64,000 nucleotides of DNA from Ideonella aquatica. GTDB taxonomy: Bacteria; Pseudomonadota; Gammaproteobacteria; Burkholderiales; Burkholderiaceae_C. The DNA lies in the NCBI RefSeq assembly GCF_018069755.1, contig NZ_JAGQDE010000002.1, positions 310,001 through 374,000 on the forward strand, in the 5' to 3' direction. Made by a program: the position numbers and the translations under genes. A model generated the notes under the pieces. The model worked only from the letters and a program-made list of their open reading frames with translations, had not been told where the DNA came from and did not search any database. This document shows, piece after piece, positions 17,569 through 31,309 of this stretch. How positions within the stretch are numbered: position 1 is the stretch's first letter; each line of letters opens with the position of its first letter.

Positions 17569-18330
17569 ATGGTCCGACTGCGCCCCACCGCCGCCCTGTG
17601 CCTGGCCCTGGCCGGCACCTTGCACCCGGTGCTGGCCTCGGCAGCGGGAGACTGGCTCACCACACTCGAAGGCATCGATCTCGAGCCAGAGAAGCCCGGC
17701 TTCGAGGCCTTCTACGACACGCGCCTGGGCATCACCTGGCTGGCCGACGTGGGCGCGGTGCAGGGCACCCGCTATGCCTGGACCGATCCGTCGCACGGCC
17801 ATGTGAGCACGCCCCTGGCCGAGTTCGACAACGCGCAGCGCTGGCTGGCCCGGGCGCGCTTCGGCGACGTGGGCGGCTGGCGTCTGCCATCGCCGGCCGA
17901 GTTCGGCTCGATGTTCTTCCAGACGCTGGGCCACAGCGGCAACGTGCTGCAGGAGCGCGGGCCGTTCATGAACCTGGGCAGCTACCCGGCTGATGACGAC
18001 AGCACAGGCCGCTACGTCTGGACCAGCGAGGTCTGGGGCCCGATCATCACGACCTTCGGCATGGAAGGCTATGGCTGGAACACCGCGTTGTCGGGCAATC
18101 CGATGATCCCCTGGCCAGTGCATGATGGCCGCGTGCAGCCGCCGCCGCGGGTGGCCGGCCGCGCCGACTGGGCCCAACTGCCCTACGCCGTGCGTTGCCG
18201 CAATGGCCGCACCGGGCAGGAGGTCACGATGGAGCAGGTGGTCAGACCCAGCTACGACTGCCGCCGGGCGGGTCTGCAGGCCATCAGCGGCGACCCAGTG
18301 AGCGTGACGATCACCGGCACGCTGCGCTGA
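17569..18330 (+). CDS. Secreted DUF1566-like protein
   Basis: 253 residues from the ATG at 17569, preceded by CAGGAG. The signal peptide runs to about residue 25 (LCLALAGTLHPVLASAA). The mature part has the DUF1566/Lcl pattern: YDTRLGITWLADVG, then GDVGGWRLPSPAEF, then YVWTSEVWG and YAVRCRNG. That fold is related to formylglycine-enzyme and C-type-lectin-like surface modules. No PEP-CTERM or anchor is visible, so it is probably periplasmic or released. It stands alone and converges on the MaoC gene. Function unknown. Confidence 0.75.
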   Translation: MVRLRPTAALCLALAGTLHPVLASAAGDWLTTLEGIDLEPEKPGFEAFYDTRLGITWLADVGAVQGTRYAWTDPSHGHVSTPLAEFDNAQRWLARARFGDVGGWRLPSPAEFGSMFFQTLGHSGNVLQERGPFMNLGSYPADDDSTGRYVWTSEVWGPIITTFGMEGYGWNTALSGNPMIPWPVHDGRVQPPPRVAGRADWAQLPYAVRCRNGRTGQEVTMEQVVRPSYDCRRAGLQAISGDPVSVTITGTLR

Positions 18331-18336
18331 CCGGAC

Positions 18337-18771
18337 TCAATCGGCCAGCCGGAACAGGCTGGTCGCCTCCAGGTCCAGCACCTCGGCGCCGTCCTGGTTG
18401 AAGAGCTGCCAGCGCCAGCGCAGGATGCCCATCGGCTTGGCCGAGGCGCGGCGGGTCTCAATCACGGTGGCGACCACGCGCAGCGTGTCGTCCGGGCGCA
18501 CCGGCTTGAGCCACTTCACGTACTGCAGGCCAGGCGAGGCGAAGCTTTCGCTGCCGGCCAGCGCCTTCTCGGCCAGCAGGCGCATCGCGATGCCGCAGGT
18601 CTGCCAGCCGCTGGCGATCAGGCCGCCGTGCGGGCCCTGGGCGGCGGCCTCGGGGTCGGTGTGGAACCACTGCGGGTCCCAGTCGGTCGCGAAGTCGAGG
18701 ATCTGCTGTTCGGTGATCGTGTAGGGGCCGGCTTCGATCACCTGGCCGGCATGGAACTCGGCGAACTTCAT
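18337..18771 (-). CDS. MaoC-like hotdog-fold dehydratase
   Basis: 144 residues from the ATG at 18771, which overlaps the stop of the upstream dehydrogenase (ATGA). MaoC features include the N-terminal (R)-hydratase-like segment ITEQQILDFATDWDPQWFHTDPEAA (two lengths joined by catalytic Asp/His, about 20-42) and the GGLIASGWQT turn near 50. It would hydrate enoyl-CoA or act as a thioesterase-like scavenger. It is the last gene of the box operon, beyond the hydratase and dehydrogenase already there, so its role is either redundant or stereospecific. Confidence 0.85.
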   Translation of the reverse strand: MKFAEFHAGQVIEAGPYTITEQQILDFATDWDPQWFHTDPEAAAQGPHGGLIASGWQTCGIAMRLLAEKALAGSESFASPGLQYVKWLKPVRPDDTLRVVATVIETRRASAKPMGILRWRWQLFNQDGAEVLDLEATSLFRLAD

Positions 18772-20279
18772 GCGGCGCTCCACACCCGCTGGCGCAGCCA
18801 GGGGCTCACGCGGTAGCGCTCGCCGCGGTAGTGGGTGTCCAGGCGGTCGAGCAGGCCCATCACGGCGGGCGCGCCCACGCGGGCCAGCCATTCAAAGGGG
18901 CCGGCAGGGTAGTTGACGCCCAGCTTCATCGCGGCATCGGCGCCCTCGGGGCTGCACACGCCTTGCAGCACGGCGTCGGCAGCTTCATTGACGAGCATGG
19001 CGATGGTGCGCGCCACCACCAGACCGGCGGCATCGGCCACGCGCAGCGGCTGCCAACCGGCAGCGGCCAGCACGCCGGCGGCGCGGGCGGCAAAAGCGTC
19101 GCTGGCGCCGCTGGCCAGCGCGAAGGCGATGGGCGTGCCGGGCGCCACGGTCTCGGTGACGCTCCAGTCAAACACGGCCACGTCGCGCGCGCCGCCTTCA
19201 AAGGCGAGCTGGGCCGCGGGTCGGCCATCGGTGGGGCGCAGTTCACCGCCCTCGGCCAGCGTGATCGCCACAGCGGCGGCCGCGGTGTCACGCGTGACGC
19301 TGAGGCCGGCCGCACTGAGCGCGTCGGCGATGCGTGCTGCCCAGGCGCACTGGCCGTGCACGGTGAGCGCGCCCGGCGCCGCCTGTGGCGCGGCGGGCAG
19401 GGCCTTGTCGGCATCACTCTGCGGGTAGGGGTAGAAGCCGCGCCCATTCTTGCGGCCCAGCCAGCCGGCATCCACCAGGTCGCGCTGCACGCCCGAGGGG
19501 CCGAAGCGCTTGTCCTGGAAATAGGCGCCGTAGACCGAGTTCGTCACCGCGAAGTTGGTGTCGTGGCCGATCAGGTCCATCAGCTCGCACGGGCCCATGC
19601 GGAAAGCGGCGCCGCGCAGGCAGGCGTCCAGCACCGCGGGTGTGGCGGCCTGCTCCTGCAGCAGCGCCAGGGTCTCGGCGTAGTAGGGCCGGGCGATGCG
19701 GTTGACGATGAAGCCGGGTGAGCTCTTGGCATGCACCGGCACCTTGCCCCAGGCCTGGGACAGCGCGTAGATCGCCTCGGCCACCGGCGGCTCGGTGTGC
19801 AGGCCCGAGACCACCTCGACCAGCTTCATCAGCGGCACGGGGTTGAAGAAATGCATGCCCACCAGCCGGCCCGGCAGGCGCAGGCCGTTGGCGATGGCGG
19901 TGACCGAGATCGACGAGGTGTTGGTCGCCAGGATCGCGTCGTCGGAAAGCAGCGCTTCCAGGTCGCGGAACAGGCCGCGCTTGACCTCGAGGTTCTCGAC
20001 GATGGCTTCGACCACCACGCGGGCGGCAGCCGCTTCGGCCAGCGTACTGATCGGCGTGATGCGGGCCAGTGCGCCCTCGGCGGCGTCGGCGGCCAGCTTG
20101 CCCTTGTCCACCAGGCCCTGCAGCGTCTTGGCCAGGGCGGTCTTGGCGCTGGCGGCGGCGCCTTCGCGGGTGTCGTGCAGCCACACGCGGTGGCCGGCCT
20201 GGGCGGCCACCTGGGCGATGCCGGCGCCCATGATGCCGGCGCCCACCACGAGCATCGGGGCGTTAGTCAGATCAGTCAT
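18768..20279 (-). CDS. 3-hydroxyacyl-CoA dehydrogenase, PaaH/PaaC-like
   Basis: NAD-dependent oxidation of a 3-hydroxyacyl-CoA, here probably 3-hydroxyadipyl-CoA to 3-oxoadipyl-CoA. 503 residues. The NAD-binding motif is VVGAGIMGAGIAQVAAQAGH at 11-30; catalytic His lies in LVGMHFFNPVPLMKLVEV near 140; SPGFIVNRIARPYY marks the dimerisation domain. A second, shorter C-terminal domain (about 400-503, LVVARTIAMLVNEAADA) duplicates the C-domain, as in PaaH. It overlaps the upstream hydratase by 8 bases and the downstream MaoC gene by 4, so translation is coupled. Confidence 0.93.
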   Translation of the reverse strand: MTDLTNAPMLVVGAGIMGAGIAQVAAQAGHRVWLHDTREGAAASAKTALAKTLQGLVDKGKLAADAAEGALARITPISTLAEAAAARVVVEAIVENLEVKRGLFRDLEALLSDDAILATNTSSISVTAIANGLRLPGRLVGMHFFNPVPLMKLVEVVSGLHTEPPVAEAIYALSQAWGKVPVHAKSSPGFIVNRIARPYYAETLALLQEQAATPAVLDACLRGAAFRMGPCELMDLIGHDTNFAVTNSVYGAYFQDKRFGPSGVQRDLVDAGWLGRKNGRGFYPYPQSDADKALPAAPQAAPGALTVHGQCAWAARIADALSAAGLSVTRDTAAAAVAITLAEGGELRPTDGRPAAQLAFEGGARDVAVFDWSVTETVAPGTPIAFALASGASDAFAARAAGVLAAAGWQPLRVADAAGLVVARTIAMLVNEAADAVLQGVCSPEGADAAMKLGVNYPAGPFEWLARVGAPAVMGLLDRLDTHYRGERYRVSPWLRQRVWSAA

Positions 20280-21066
20280 TCGTTTGGGGAACCCAGGGGG
20301 CAGGTTGTTTCGCGAGGAAGGCGGCGAAGCCGGCGCGGGCTTCCTCGGTCCCGCGCACGCGGGCGATGGTACGCGCGGTCAGTTCGCGCACGTCCGGGCT
20401 GATCGGGCCCACCGCGAACTGGGCGAACAGCGCCTTGATCTCGGCCAGCGCGTTTGGGCCGCCATTGAGCAGCTCGGCCACGGTGGCGTCCACCGTGGCG
20501 TCCAGCGCATCGACCGTCACCACCTGCTGGACCAGGCCAATGGCCAGAGCTTCTGCAGCGCCGATGCGCTGCGTGGTCAGTGCCAGCCGCAGTGCCTGGC
20601 GCTTGCCGACCGCGTTGGTCAGGTAGGGTCCGATGACCGAGGGCAGGATGCCGAACTTGGCCTCGCTGACCGAGAACTTGGCGTCCTCACTGGCGATGGC
20701 GATGTCGCAGGCGCAGGTCAGGCCCACACCGCCGCCCAGGGCCACGCCGTGCACCCGCGCGATCGTCGGCTTGGGGCAGCGGTGGATCGTGTGCAGCATG
20801 CCGGCGAAACGGCGCGCATCGGCCTCGTTCCAGTCGATGCTGGCGGTGCTGGCGCGTTGCATCCATTGCAGGTCGGCGCCGGCGCTGAAGGCCTTGCCGG
20901 CGCCCTCCAGCACGATCACCCGCACCGACGGATCGGCGGTGAGGGCGCTGAAGGCCTGGTCCAACTCGCCGATCATCGCCTCGTCAAAGGCGTTGAAGAC
21001 CTGGGGGCGGTTCATCCGCACCCGGGCAACGGGGGCGACGGTGACATCCAGCGTGCTGTAGCTCAT
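20272..21066 (-). CDS. Enoyl-CoA hydratase/isomerase of the box operon
   Basis: Crotonase-fold protein that would hydrate 2,3-dehydroadipyl-CoA or shift the double bond of 3,4-dehydroadipyl-CoA after BoxD. The ATG at 21066 gives 264 residues; a TTG three codons earlier is possible. The oxyanion-hole segments are KAFSAGADLQWMQ near 65 and GVALGGGVGLTCACDIAIA near 110. The usual catalytic Glu positions (around SEAKFGILPS, 135) are present. It starts 5 bases after the boxA stop and overlaps the dehydrogenase gene, placing it inside the operon. Confidence 0.93.
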   Translation of the reverse strand: MSYSTLDVTVAPVARVRMNRPQVFNAFDEAMIGELDQAFSALTADPSVRVIVLEGAGKAFSAGADLQWMQRASTASIDWNEADARRFAGMLHTIHRCPKPTIARVHGVALGGGVGLTCACDIAIASEDAKFSVSEAKFGILPSVIGPYLTNAVGKRQALRLALTTQRIGAAEALAIGLVQQVVTVDALDATVDATVAELLNGGPNALAEIKALFAQFAVGPISPDVRELTARTIARVRGTEEARAGFAAFLAKQPAPWVPQTND

Positions 21067-21071
21067 CGGGG

Positions 21072-22370
21072 TCAATAGGTTTCCAGGTGCAGGCGACCTT
21101 CGGTCTTCAGGGCGGTGCCGATGGTGTCCCAGCTCAGGCCGGCCTGCTGCGCCACGTCGCGCAGCGCCAGCACCACGCCTTCTTCCATCGACTTCAGGCC
21201 GCAGACATAGATGCAGGTGTTCGGGTCCTGCAGCAGCGCGGCCAGGTCGGCGGCGCGCTCGCGCATCGCATCCTGCACGTAGCGCTTGGGCGCGCCGGCC
21301 GTGCGCGAGAACGCGAAGTTGATGTCGATGAAGTCCTTGGGCAGGTTCTGCAGCGGGCCGAAGTAGGGCAGCTCTTCCTGGGTGCGGGCACCGAAGAACA
21401 GCATCAGCTTGCCGCCTTCAAATTTGCCGCTGGCACGCAGGCGCCGGCGCCACTCGGTCATCGCCCGCATCGGCGCGCTGCCGGTGCCGGTGCAGATCAT
21501 CACGATGTTCGAGCGCGGGTGGTTGGGCATCAGGAAGCTGGTGCCGAAGGGGCCGATCACCTGCACCGTGTCGCCCACCTGGAGGTCGCACATGTAGTTG
21601 CTGGCCACTCCACGCACCGGCTTGCCGGCGTGGTCTTCCAGCACCCGCTTGATGGTCAGCGAGAGGTTGTTGTAGCCCGGGCGCTCGCCGTTGCGCGGGC
21701 TGGCGATCGAGTACTGGCGCGCATGGTGCGGCTTGCCCTTGTCATCGGTGCCCGGCGGCACGATGCCGATCGACTGGCCTTCCAGCACCGGGAAGGGCAT
21801 GGCGCCGAAGTCCAGCACGATGTGGTGGGTGTCGTAGTCCTTGCCGACCTCGGTGACGCGGACATTGCCGGTGACCGTGGCGGTGACTGTCTTCTGCGCG
21901 GCTGCATTTTTGGAGCTCGGGCCGTACAGGTTGGTGTAGGCGTGCGCGGCCGACCAGGGGGGCAGCGTGGCGCCCCAATCGGCGCTGCGGAAGGCGGTTT
22001 CGCCGCTCGGGTCTGCTGCGGGTGCAGCGGCAGGCTCGGCGGCCACGGCGCTGGCGTCACCGCCGGATTCGGCCACGGCGGCCTGCAACTGCTCGGGGCT
22101 CAGCTCCGCCGGCAACTCGTCCCAGCTGAACTGCTCCTCCAGCGTGTAGGGCCGACCGGCCGGCACGCTGCGGTAGTTGTCGATCGAGCCGGTGGGGCAG
22201 GGCGAGATGCAGGCGTTGCACCAGTTGCAGGTGGCCACGTCGACCACGTAGTTGCGCGAGTCGTGCGTGATCGCGCCGACCGGACAGGTGGCTTCGCAGG
22301 TGTTGCAGCGGATGCAGATCTCGGGGTCGATGACGTGCTGCTTGACGACAGTGGGCAACGGTGCATTCAT
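21072..22370 (-). CDS. boxA: Benzoyl-CoA epoxidase reductase subunit BoxA
   Basis: Transfers electrons from NADPH through FAD and two 4Fe-4S clusters to the oxygenase BoxB. 432 residues. The N-terminal ferredoxin domain has [12 protein letters not shown] (Cys 19, 22, 25, 29) and [12 protein letters not shown] (Cys 48, 51, 54, 58). An Ala/Pro/Glu-rich linker (about 80-125) follows. The FNR-like reductase half has [12 protein letters not shown] for FAD and [13 protein letters not shown] for NADPH, with the family C-terminus ending in Tyr. It has a plain AAGG ribosome site rather than the GGAGACAC of its neighbours. Confidence 0.96.
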   Translation of the reverse strand: MNAPLPTVVKQHVIDPEICIRCNTCEATCPVGAITHDSRNYVVDVATCNWCNACISPCPTGSIDNYRSVPAGRPYTLEEQFSWDELPAELSPEQLQAAVAESGGDASAVAAEPAAAPAADPSGETAFRSADWGATLPPWSAAHAYTNLYGPSSKNAAAQKTVTATVTGNVRVTEVGKDYDTHHIVLDFGAMPFPVLEGQSIGIVPPGTDDKGKPHHARQYSIASPRNGERPGYNNLSLTIKRVLEDHAGKPVRGVASNYMCDLQVGDTVQVIGPFGTSFLMPNHPRSNIVMICTGTGSAPMRAMTEWRRRLRASGKFEGGKLMLFFGARTQEELPYFGPLQNLPKDFIDINFAFSRTAGAPKRYVQDAMRERAADLAALLQDPNTCIYVCGLKSMEEGVVLALRDVAQQAGLSWDTIGTALKTEGRLHLETY

Positions 22371-22405
22371 GACGGGCCTTGCAGTAGCACTAGCTAACCA
22401 AGTGC

Positions 22406-22478
22406 CGTCGCGGAACCGGCTTCGCCGGGCCGCAGACGGCGCCCCCTGGGGAGAAGCGGCGCAGCCGCCTCGGGGGGG
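22406..22478 (-). repeat. Dispersed palindromic repeat between boxB2 and boxA
   Basis: A GC-rich element with nested hairpins (accggcttcgccgg, then ccccctgggg and gcggcgcagccgcc), ending in a G7 run at the boxB2 stop. The same family occurs in inverted orientation at 32473-32560. Such elements are scattered through Burkholderiales intergenic regions. It could modulate the boxB2/boxA mRNA ratio. Confidence 0.6.
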
Positions 22479-23906
<1,428 letters not shown>

Positions 23907-24003
23907 GGTGTCTCCGTGTGCCGGGATCGGGGGAGTGGTGTTTCGGTGGCGGCGCGCTCCACCCGGAACCGCGCCGCCCAACGTCGAAAGTGAGGTGTCG
24001 GAC

Positions 24004-25674
<1,671 letters not shown>

Positions 25675-25711
25675 GGTGTCTCCGGGTCAGGGGCGGTGGG
25701 TGACGGGTTGA

Positions 25712-25791
25712 TGCAGGATCGTGCAGCAACCGATGACACGCATGATAGTGCAGGAAATCCGCTTGTCAAGCGAAAACTGCAGTTTAGTGCA
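25712..25791 (-). promoter_or_regulatory. Promoter and BoxR-like operators of the boxC operon
   Basis: On the minus strand, TTGACA (25764-25769), a 16-base spacer and TATCAT (25742-25747) form a good sigma-70 promoter. Three YGCA-N6-TGCA pairs flank or cover it: 25712-25725, 25739-25752 (over the -10) and 25778-25791 (just upstream of the -35, overlapping the boxR stop). This geometry fits repression by BoxR in the absence of benzoyl-CoA. Confidence 0.75.
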
Positions 25792-26713
25792 TACCCTGAG
25801 CTGCACTGTGCATCGGCTCGACCAGCCGACGCAGTTCGGTAAAGGCCTGCTCCAGCGGCTTGCCGCCGGTCTCCAGTTGCAGATCGGCCTGGCTGTAGAA
25901 GGGGGTGCGCTCGGCCAGGATGTGCTTGAGGTCGTCCATCGCCTCGCGGTTGCCGGCCATCGGGCGCAGGTCGCCCTGGGCCATCACGCGGGCCATGTGC
26001 TCCTCGGGCGTGGCCTTGAGCCACACCGTGACGCAGTGGCCCAGCAACAGGTTGAAATTGGCCGGGTCCGAGACCACGCCGCCCGGGGTGGCGATCACGG
26101 CGTCCGGGTAGAGCTGGATGGTTTCTTCCAGCGCGCGGCGCTCGTAGCGGCGGTAGGCGGCCGAGCCCAGCAGGTTGTGGATCTCGGGCAGGCTGCAGCC
26201 GCCGACCCGCTCGATCTCGGTGTTCAGCTCGACAAAGGGCACGTCCAGGGACTCGGCCAGCAGGCGGCCCAGCGTGGACTTGCCGGCACCCCGCAGGCCG
26301 ATCAGCGCGATGCGCTGGGCGCGGGCATCGGGCGCGCCGGACTGGCCATACAGATCGGTCAGCGCCATGCGGCCGCGGCGCAGGTCGTCCTCGCTGCGGC
26401 CGCGCAGCAGGTCGCGGATCAGCGCCCACTCGGGCGAGTGGCTGGTCTCGTCGCCCAGCAGTTCGGGCAGTGGGCAGTCCAGGGCCCGGCAGACCTCGCG
26501 CAGCACCAGCACCGAGGCATTGCCCACGCCCAGCTCCAGGTTGGCCAGATGCCGCTCGGACACTTTGGAGTGCTGCGACAGCGCCTTGCGGGTCAGGCCG
26601 CGGCGCGCGCGCAAGGAGCGCACGCGCTCGCCCAGCGCGGTCAGGAAGGGGTCGCGCGGGTCGCTGGGGCGCTCGGTGGCCGGCTCGGCCAGGTCAGGAT
26701 CGAGGGTGTCCAT
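25784..26713 (-). CDS. boxR: Transcriptional regulator BoxR
   Basis: BoxR/BzdR-type regulator of benzoate catabolism whose known effector is benzoyl-CoA. The N-terminal XRE helix-turn-helix (ERVRSLRARRGLTRKALSQH, about 25-75) is fused to a shikimate-kinase-like domain with P-loop LIGLRGAGKSTLG (about 135-147). The ATG at 26713 gives 309 residues; an ATG at 26737 is in frame and overlaps an operator. It lies upstream of boxC in the same orientation and diverges from the DUF4863/boxD operon, so it can act on both. Confidence 0.93.
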   Translation of the reverse strand: MDTLDPDLAEPATERPSDPRDPFLTALGERVRSLRARRGLTRKALSQHSKVSERHLANLELGVGNASVLVLREVCRALDCPLPELLGDETSHSPEWALIRDLLRGRSEDDLRRGRMALTDLYGQSGAPDARAQRIALIGLRGAGKSTLGRLLAESLDVPFVELNTEIERVGGCSLPEIHNLLGSAAYRRYERRALEETIQLYPDAVIATPGGVVSDPANFNLLLGHCVTVWLKATPEEHMARVMAQGDLRPMAGNREAMDDLKHILAERTPFYSQADLQLETGGKPLEQAFTELRRLVEPMHSAAQGMH

Positions 26714-26736
26714 GGATTCAGTGATTACCCGAAGCA

Positions 26737-26789
26737 TGCAATATAGTGCTTGACGGTGCCGATCGGGCGGAGTAAGTTTCGTTCATGCA
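26737..26789 (+). promoter_or_regulatory. Promoter and BoxR-like operator of the DUF4863-boxD operon
   Basis: TTGACG (26750-26755), a 17-base spacer and TAAGTT (26773-26778) form a plus-strand promoter. Three phased elements TGCA (26737), TGCT (26747) and TGCC (26757) lie 10 bases apart and overlap the -35. A lone TGCA sits at 26786-26789 at the expected transcript start. Confidence 0.6.
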
Positions 26790-26844
26790 CTAAATTTCCA
26801 CAAGCCTCGCCACCCCAGGGAAAGCGAGGCCCAGGAGACACCGA

Positions 26845-27315
26845 ATGAGCACTGTCGACGCATTCCAGGACCTGATCGCCCCGCTGACCGCCTCGCTGGC
26901 CGGTCGCCCGCTGGACGAGGCGCTGGCCGCCGAACTCAACCGCACCCACCCGGCCGGCAGCCCGCTGTACGAGGCCATCCTGGCCGCCTGCCGCGCTGGC
27001 GACGCTGCCGGCTGGATCTGCCCGCACGAGCACGGCGGCATCCGCTACGGCCGGGTGATCAAGCCGATCCCGGCGCTGAATGGTTTCTCGGTTGACGTGG
27101 TCGATATGCGCGATGTGGTCGGCCCGCACCACGCCCACCCGAATGGCGAGATCGACCTGGTGATGCCGCTGGAGGGCGATGCCCGCTTCGATGGCCAGGC
27201 CGCGGGCTGGAAGGTCTATGGCCCCGGCAGCGCCCACAAGCCCACCGTCACCGGCGGACGGGCCTATGTGCTGTACCTGCTGCCCGAGGGCGCGATTCAG
27301 TTCACCAAGGCTTGA
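26845..27315 (+). CDS. DUF4863 cupin-like protein of the box cluster
   Basis: 156 residues. A cupin-like metal site is visible: H96, H98 and E102 (HHAHPNGE), then H131 (GPGSAHKP), within a beta-rich C-terminal half. From memory, DUF4863 includes a 4-hydroxylaminobenzoate lyase (PnbB), so a role on an aromatic acid or acyl-CoA is plausible. It is the first gene of the plus-strand box operon, preceded by AGGAGACACC, and ends 1 base before boxD begins. No step of the known box pathway needs it, so its function here is open. Confidence 0.85.
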   Translation: MSTVDAFQDLIAPLTASLAGRPLDEALAAELNRTHPAGSPLYEAILAACRAGDAAGWICPHEHGGIRYGRVIKPIPALNGFSVDVVDMRDVVGPHHAHPNGEIDLVMPLEGDARFDGQAAGWKVYGPGSAHKPTVTGGRAYVLYLLPEGAIQFTKA

Positions 27316-27316
27316 G

Positions 27317-28870
27317 ATGGAACTGCTGAAGAACCACGTGGCCGGCCAGTGGGTGGCCGGTCAAGGCGAAGGCACCGCGCTGCACGACCCGGTCACCGGC
27401 GAGGCACTGGTGGCGGTGTCCAGCGCCGGGCTGGACCTGGGCGCGGCCTTTGCCTTCGCCCGTGAACAGGGTGGCGCCGCGCTGCGCGCACTGAGCTATG
27501 GCGAGCGTGCTGCGCTGCTGACCCGTGTGGGCGAGGTGCTGACCGCGAACCGCGATGCCTACTATGAGATCGCCACCCGCAACTCGGGCACGGTGAAGAG
27601 TGATTCGGCGGTGGACATCGACGGCGCGATCTACACCCTGGGCCAGTACGCCCGCTGGGGCGCCAAGCTGGGTGAGGCCCGGCTGCTGCTGGACGGCGAG
27701 CCGGTGGCGCTGGCCAAGGACAACGCCTTCGCGTCGCAGCACGTGATGACCCCCACCCGCGGCGTGGCGCTGTTCATCAACGCCTTCAACTTCCCGGCCT
27801 GGGGCCTGTGGGAGAAGGCGGCGCCGGCGCTGCTGTCGGGTGTGCCGGTGATCGTCAAGCCCGCCACCGCCACCGCCTGGCTGACCCAGCGCATGGTGGC
27901 CGATGTGGTGGCGGCGGGCATCCTGCCGCCGGGCGCGCTCAGCGTGGTCTGTGGCAGCTCGGCCGGCCTGCTCGATCAGCTGCAGGGCGAGGACGTGCTG
28001 AGCTTCACCGGTTCGGCCGACACGGCCGCCATCATCCGCTCGCACCCGGCCGTGGTGAAGCACTCGGTGCGCGTCAACATCGAGGCCGACAGCCTGAACT
28101 CGGCGCTGCTGCTGCCGGTGGCCGAGGGCTCCGAGGCGCTGTCGCTGTTCGCCCGCGAGGTAGCGCGCGAGATGACCGTCAAGTCGGGCCAGAAGTGCAC
28201 CGCGATCCGCCGTGCCTTCGTGCCGCGAGCGCTGTACACCGCGGCGGCCGAACTGATCGCCGCCCAGCTGCGCAAGACCGTGGTGGGCAACCCGCGCGAC
28301 GAATCGGTGCGCATGGGCGCGCTGGTCAGCCTGGAACAGAAGCGGCACGTCGAGGAAGGCCTGGCCGTGCTGCAGTCCGAAGCGGTGCTGCTGCACGACG
28401 GTCGCCTGCAAGCGCTGGTCGGAGCCGACGCCGGCTCGGCCTGCGTGGCACCGGTGCTGCTGGGCTGCGAGCAGCCGGTCATGGCCACACGGGTGCACGA
28501 CACCGAGGTCTTCGGCCCGATGGCCACCTTGATGCCCTACGACGACCTCGCCCAGGCCCAGGCCCTGGTGCGCCGCGGCGCTGGCTCGCTGGCCTGCTCG
28601 CTGTATGGCGACGACCCGGCCGCGCTGGCCGCCTGCGCCACCGAACTGGCCGACCTGCATGGCCGCGTGCACGTCGTCACCCCGGCGGTGGCCAAGCTGC
28701 ACACCGGCCACGGCAATGTGATGCCGCAGTCGCTGCACGGCGGCCCCGGCCGCGCGGGGGGCGGCGAGGAACTGGGCGGCCTGCGGGCGCTGAACTTCTA
28801 CCACCGCCGCAGCGCGCTGCAGGCGGCCCCCGAGGTGCTGGCGGCCCTGGGCCCGGCCACGCAGCTCTGA
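27317..28870 (+). CDS. boxD: 3,4-dehydroadipyl-CoA semialdehyde dehydrogenase BoxD
   Basis: NADP-dependent aldehyde dehydrogenase that oxidises the BoxC product to 3,4-dehydroadipyl-CoA. The ATG at 27317 starts MELLKNHVAGQW and gives 517 residues. The aldehyde-dehydrogenase fold shows the cofactor region FTGSADTAAII near 231 and catalytic Cys in SGQKCTAIRR near 295. Unlike PaaZ it has no C-terminal hydratase domain. A long in-frame extension upstream is a shadow of the DUF4863 gene. Confidence 0.95.
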   Translation: MELLKNHVAGQWVAGQGEGTALHDPVTGEALVAVSSAGLDLGAAFAFAREQGGAALRALSYGERAALLTRVGEVLTANRDAYYEIATRNSGTVKSDSAVDIDGAIYTLGQYARWGAKLGEARLLLDGEPVALAKDNAFASQHVMTPTRGVALFINAFNFPAWGLWEKAAPALLSGVPVIVKPATATAWLTQRMVADVVAAGILPPGALSVVCGSSAGLLDQLQGEDVLSFTGSADTAAIIRSHPAVVKHSVRVNIEADSLNSALLLPVAEGSEALSLFAREVAREMTVKSGQKCTAIRRAFVPRALYTAAAELIAAQLRKTVVGNPRDESVRMGALVSLEQKRHVEEGLAVLQSEAVLLHDGRLQALVGADAGSACVAPVLLGCEQPVMATRVHDTEVFGPMATLMPYDDLAQAQALVRRGAGSLACSLYGDDPAALAACATELADLHGRVHVVTPAVAKLHTGHGNVMPQSLHGGPGRAGGGEELGGLRALNFYHRRSALQAAPEVLAALGPATQL

Positions 28871-28904
28871 CCGGCACAGACCGATCGGCGACAGGAGACA
28901 CGCC

Positions 28905-30505
<1,601 letters not shown>

Positions 30506-30509
<4 letters not shown>

Positions 30510-31309
30510 CCCAGCGGGTGCGCTTCGACTGGGCCGGACGGCCGGTCGACATCGAATACATCTGGGCCGGCGTGGATGACCCGGCGGCGCCGCTGCTGGT
30601 GGTGCTGCACGAGGGCCTGGGCTCGGTGTCGATGTGGCGTGACTTTCCGGACCGGCTGGCGCGCGCCTGCGGCGTGCGGGCGCTGGTCTACTCGCGCCCC
30701 GGCTATGGTCGCTCCACACCGCGTGCGGCCGATGAGCGCTGGGGCCTGGATTTCATGCACCGCCAGGCGCAGCAGGTGCTGCCGGCGCTGCTGCAGGCCC
30801 TGGGCGTGCGCGGCCGCTATGCGCTGCTGGGCCACAGCGATGGCGGCTCGATCGCACTCTTGCATGCGGCCCACGCACCTCAGCGGGTGAATGCCTGCAT
30901 CGTGATGGCGCCGCACATCCTGGTCGAGGAATTCGGCCTGAAGAGCATCCGCGAGGCCCGCGTGCAGTACGAGCAGGGCGGATTGCGCGCGCCGCTGTCG
31001 CGCCACCACGACGACGTCGATTCCGCCTTCTATGGCTGGAACGACATCTGGCTGGCCCCGGACTTTCCCCAGTGGCAAATTACTTCAGAACTAAAGAATA
31101 TCACGGCACCCGTGCTGGCCATCCAGGGGGAAGACGACCCCTACGGCACGATGGCCCAGATCGATGGAATCGCCAATGGACTGCCGGGCACGCAACTGGT
31201 CAAGTTGCCCGGTTGCGGTCATTCGCCGCACCGTGACCAGCCTGAGTCGGTGATCCGCGCCTGCCAGGCTTTTCTTGCCCCCTTGCTTCACCAGGAGACA
31301 CACGCATGA
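30506..31309 (+). CDS. Alpha/beta hydrolase of the box operon
   Basis: 267 residues of the alpha/beta-hydrolase fold. The nucleophile elbow is GHSDGGS (Ser about 112), the acid residue lies in AIQGEDDPYGT near 212, and catalytic His in PGCGHSPHRDQ near 239. The full triad implies an active esterase or thioesterase. It is wedged with 4-base overlaps between bclA and the ABC transporter. It may hydrolyse an ester to benzoate, or relieve CoA trapping by cleaving a stalled acyl-CoA; neither is shown by the sequence. Confidence 0.85.
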
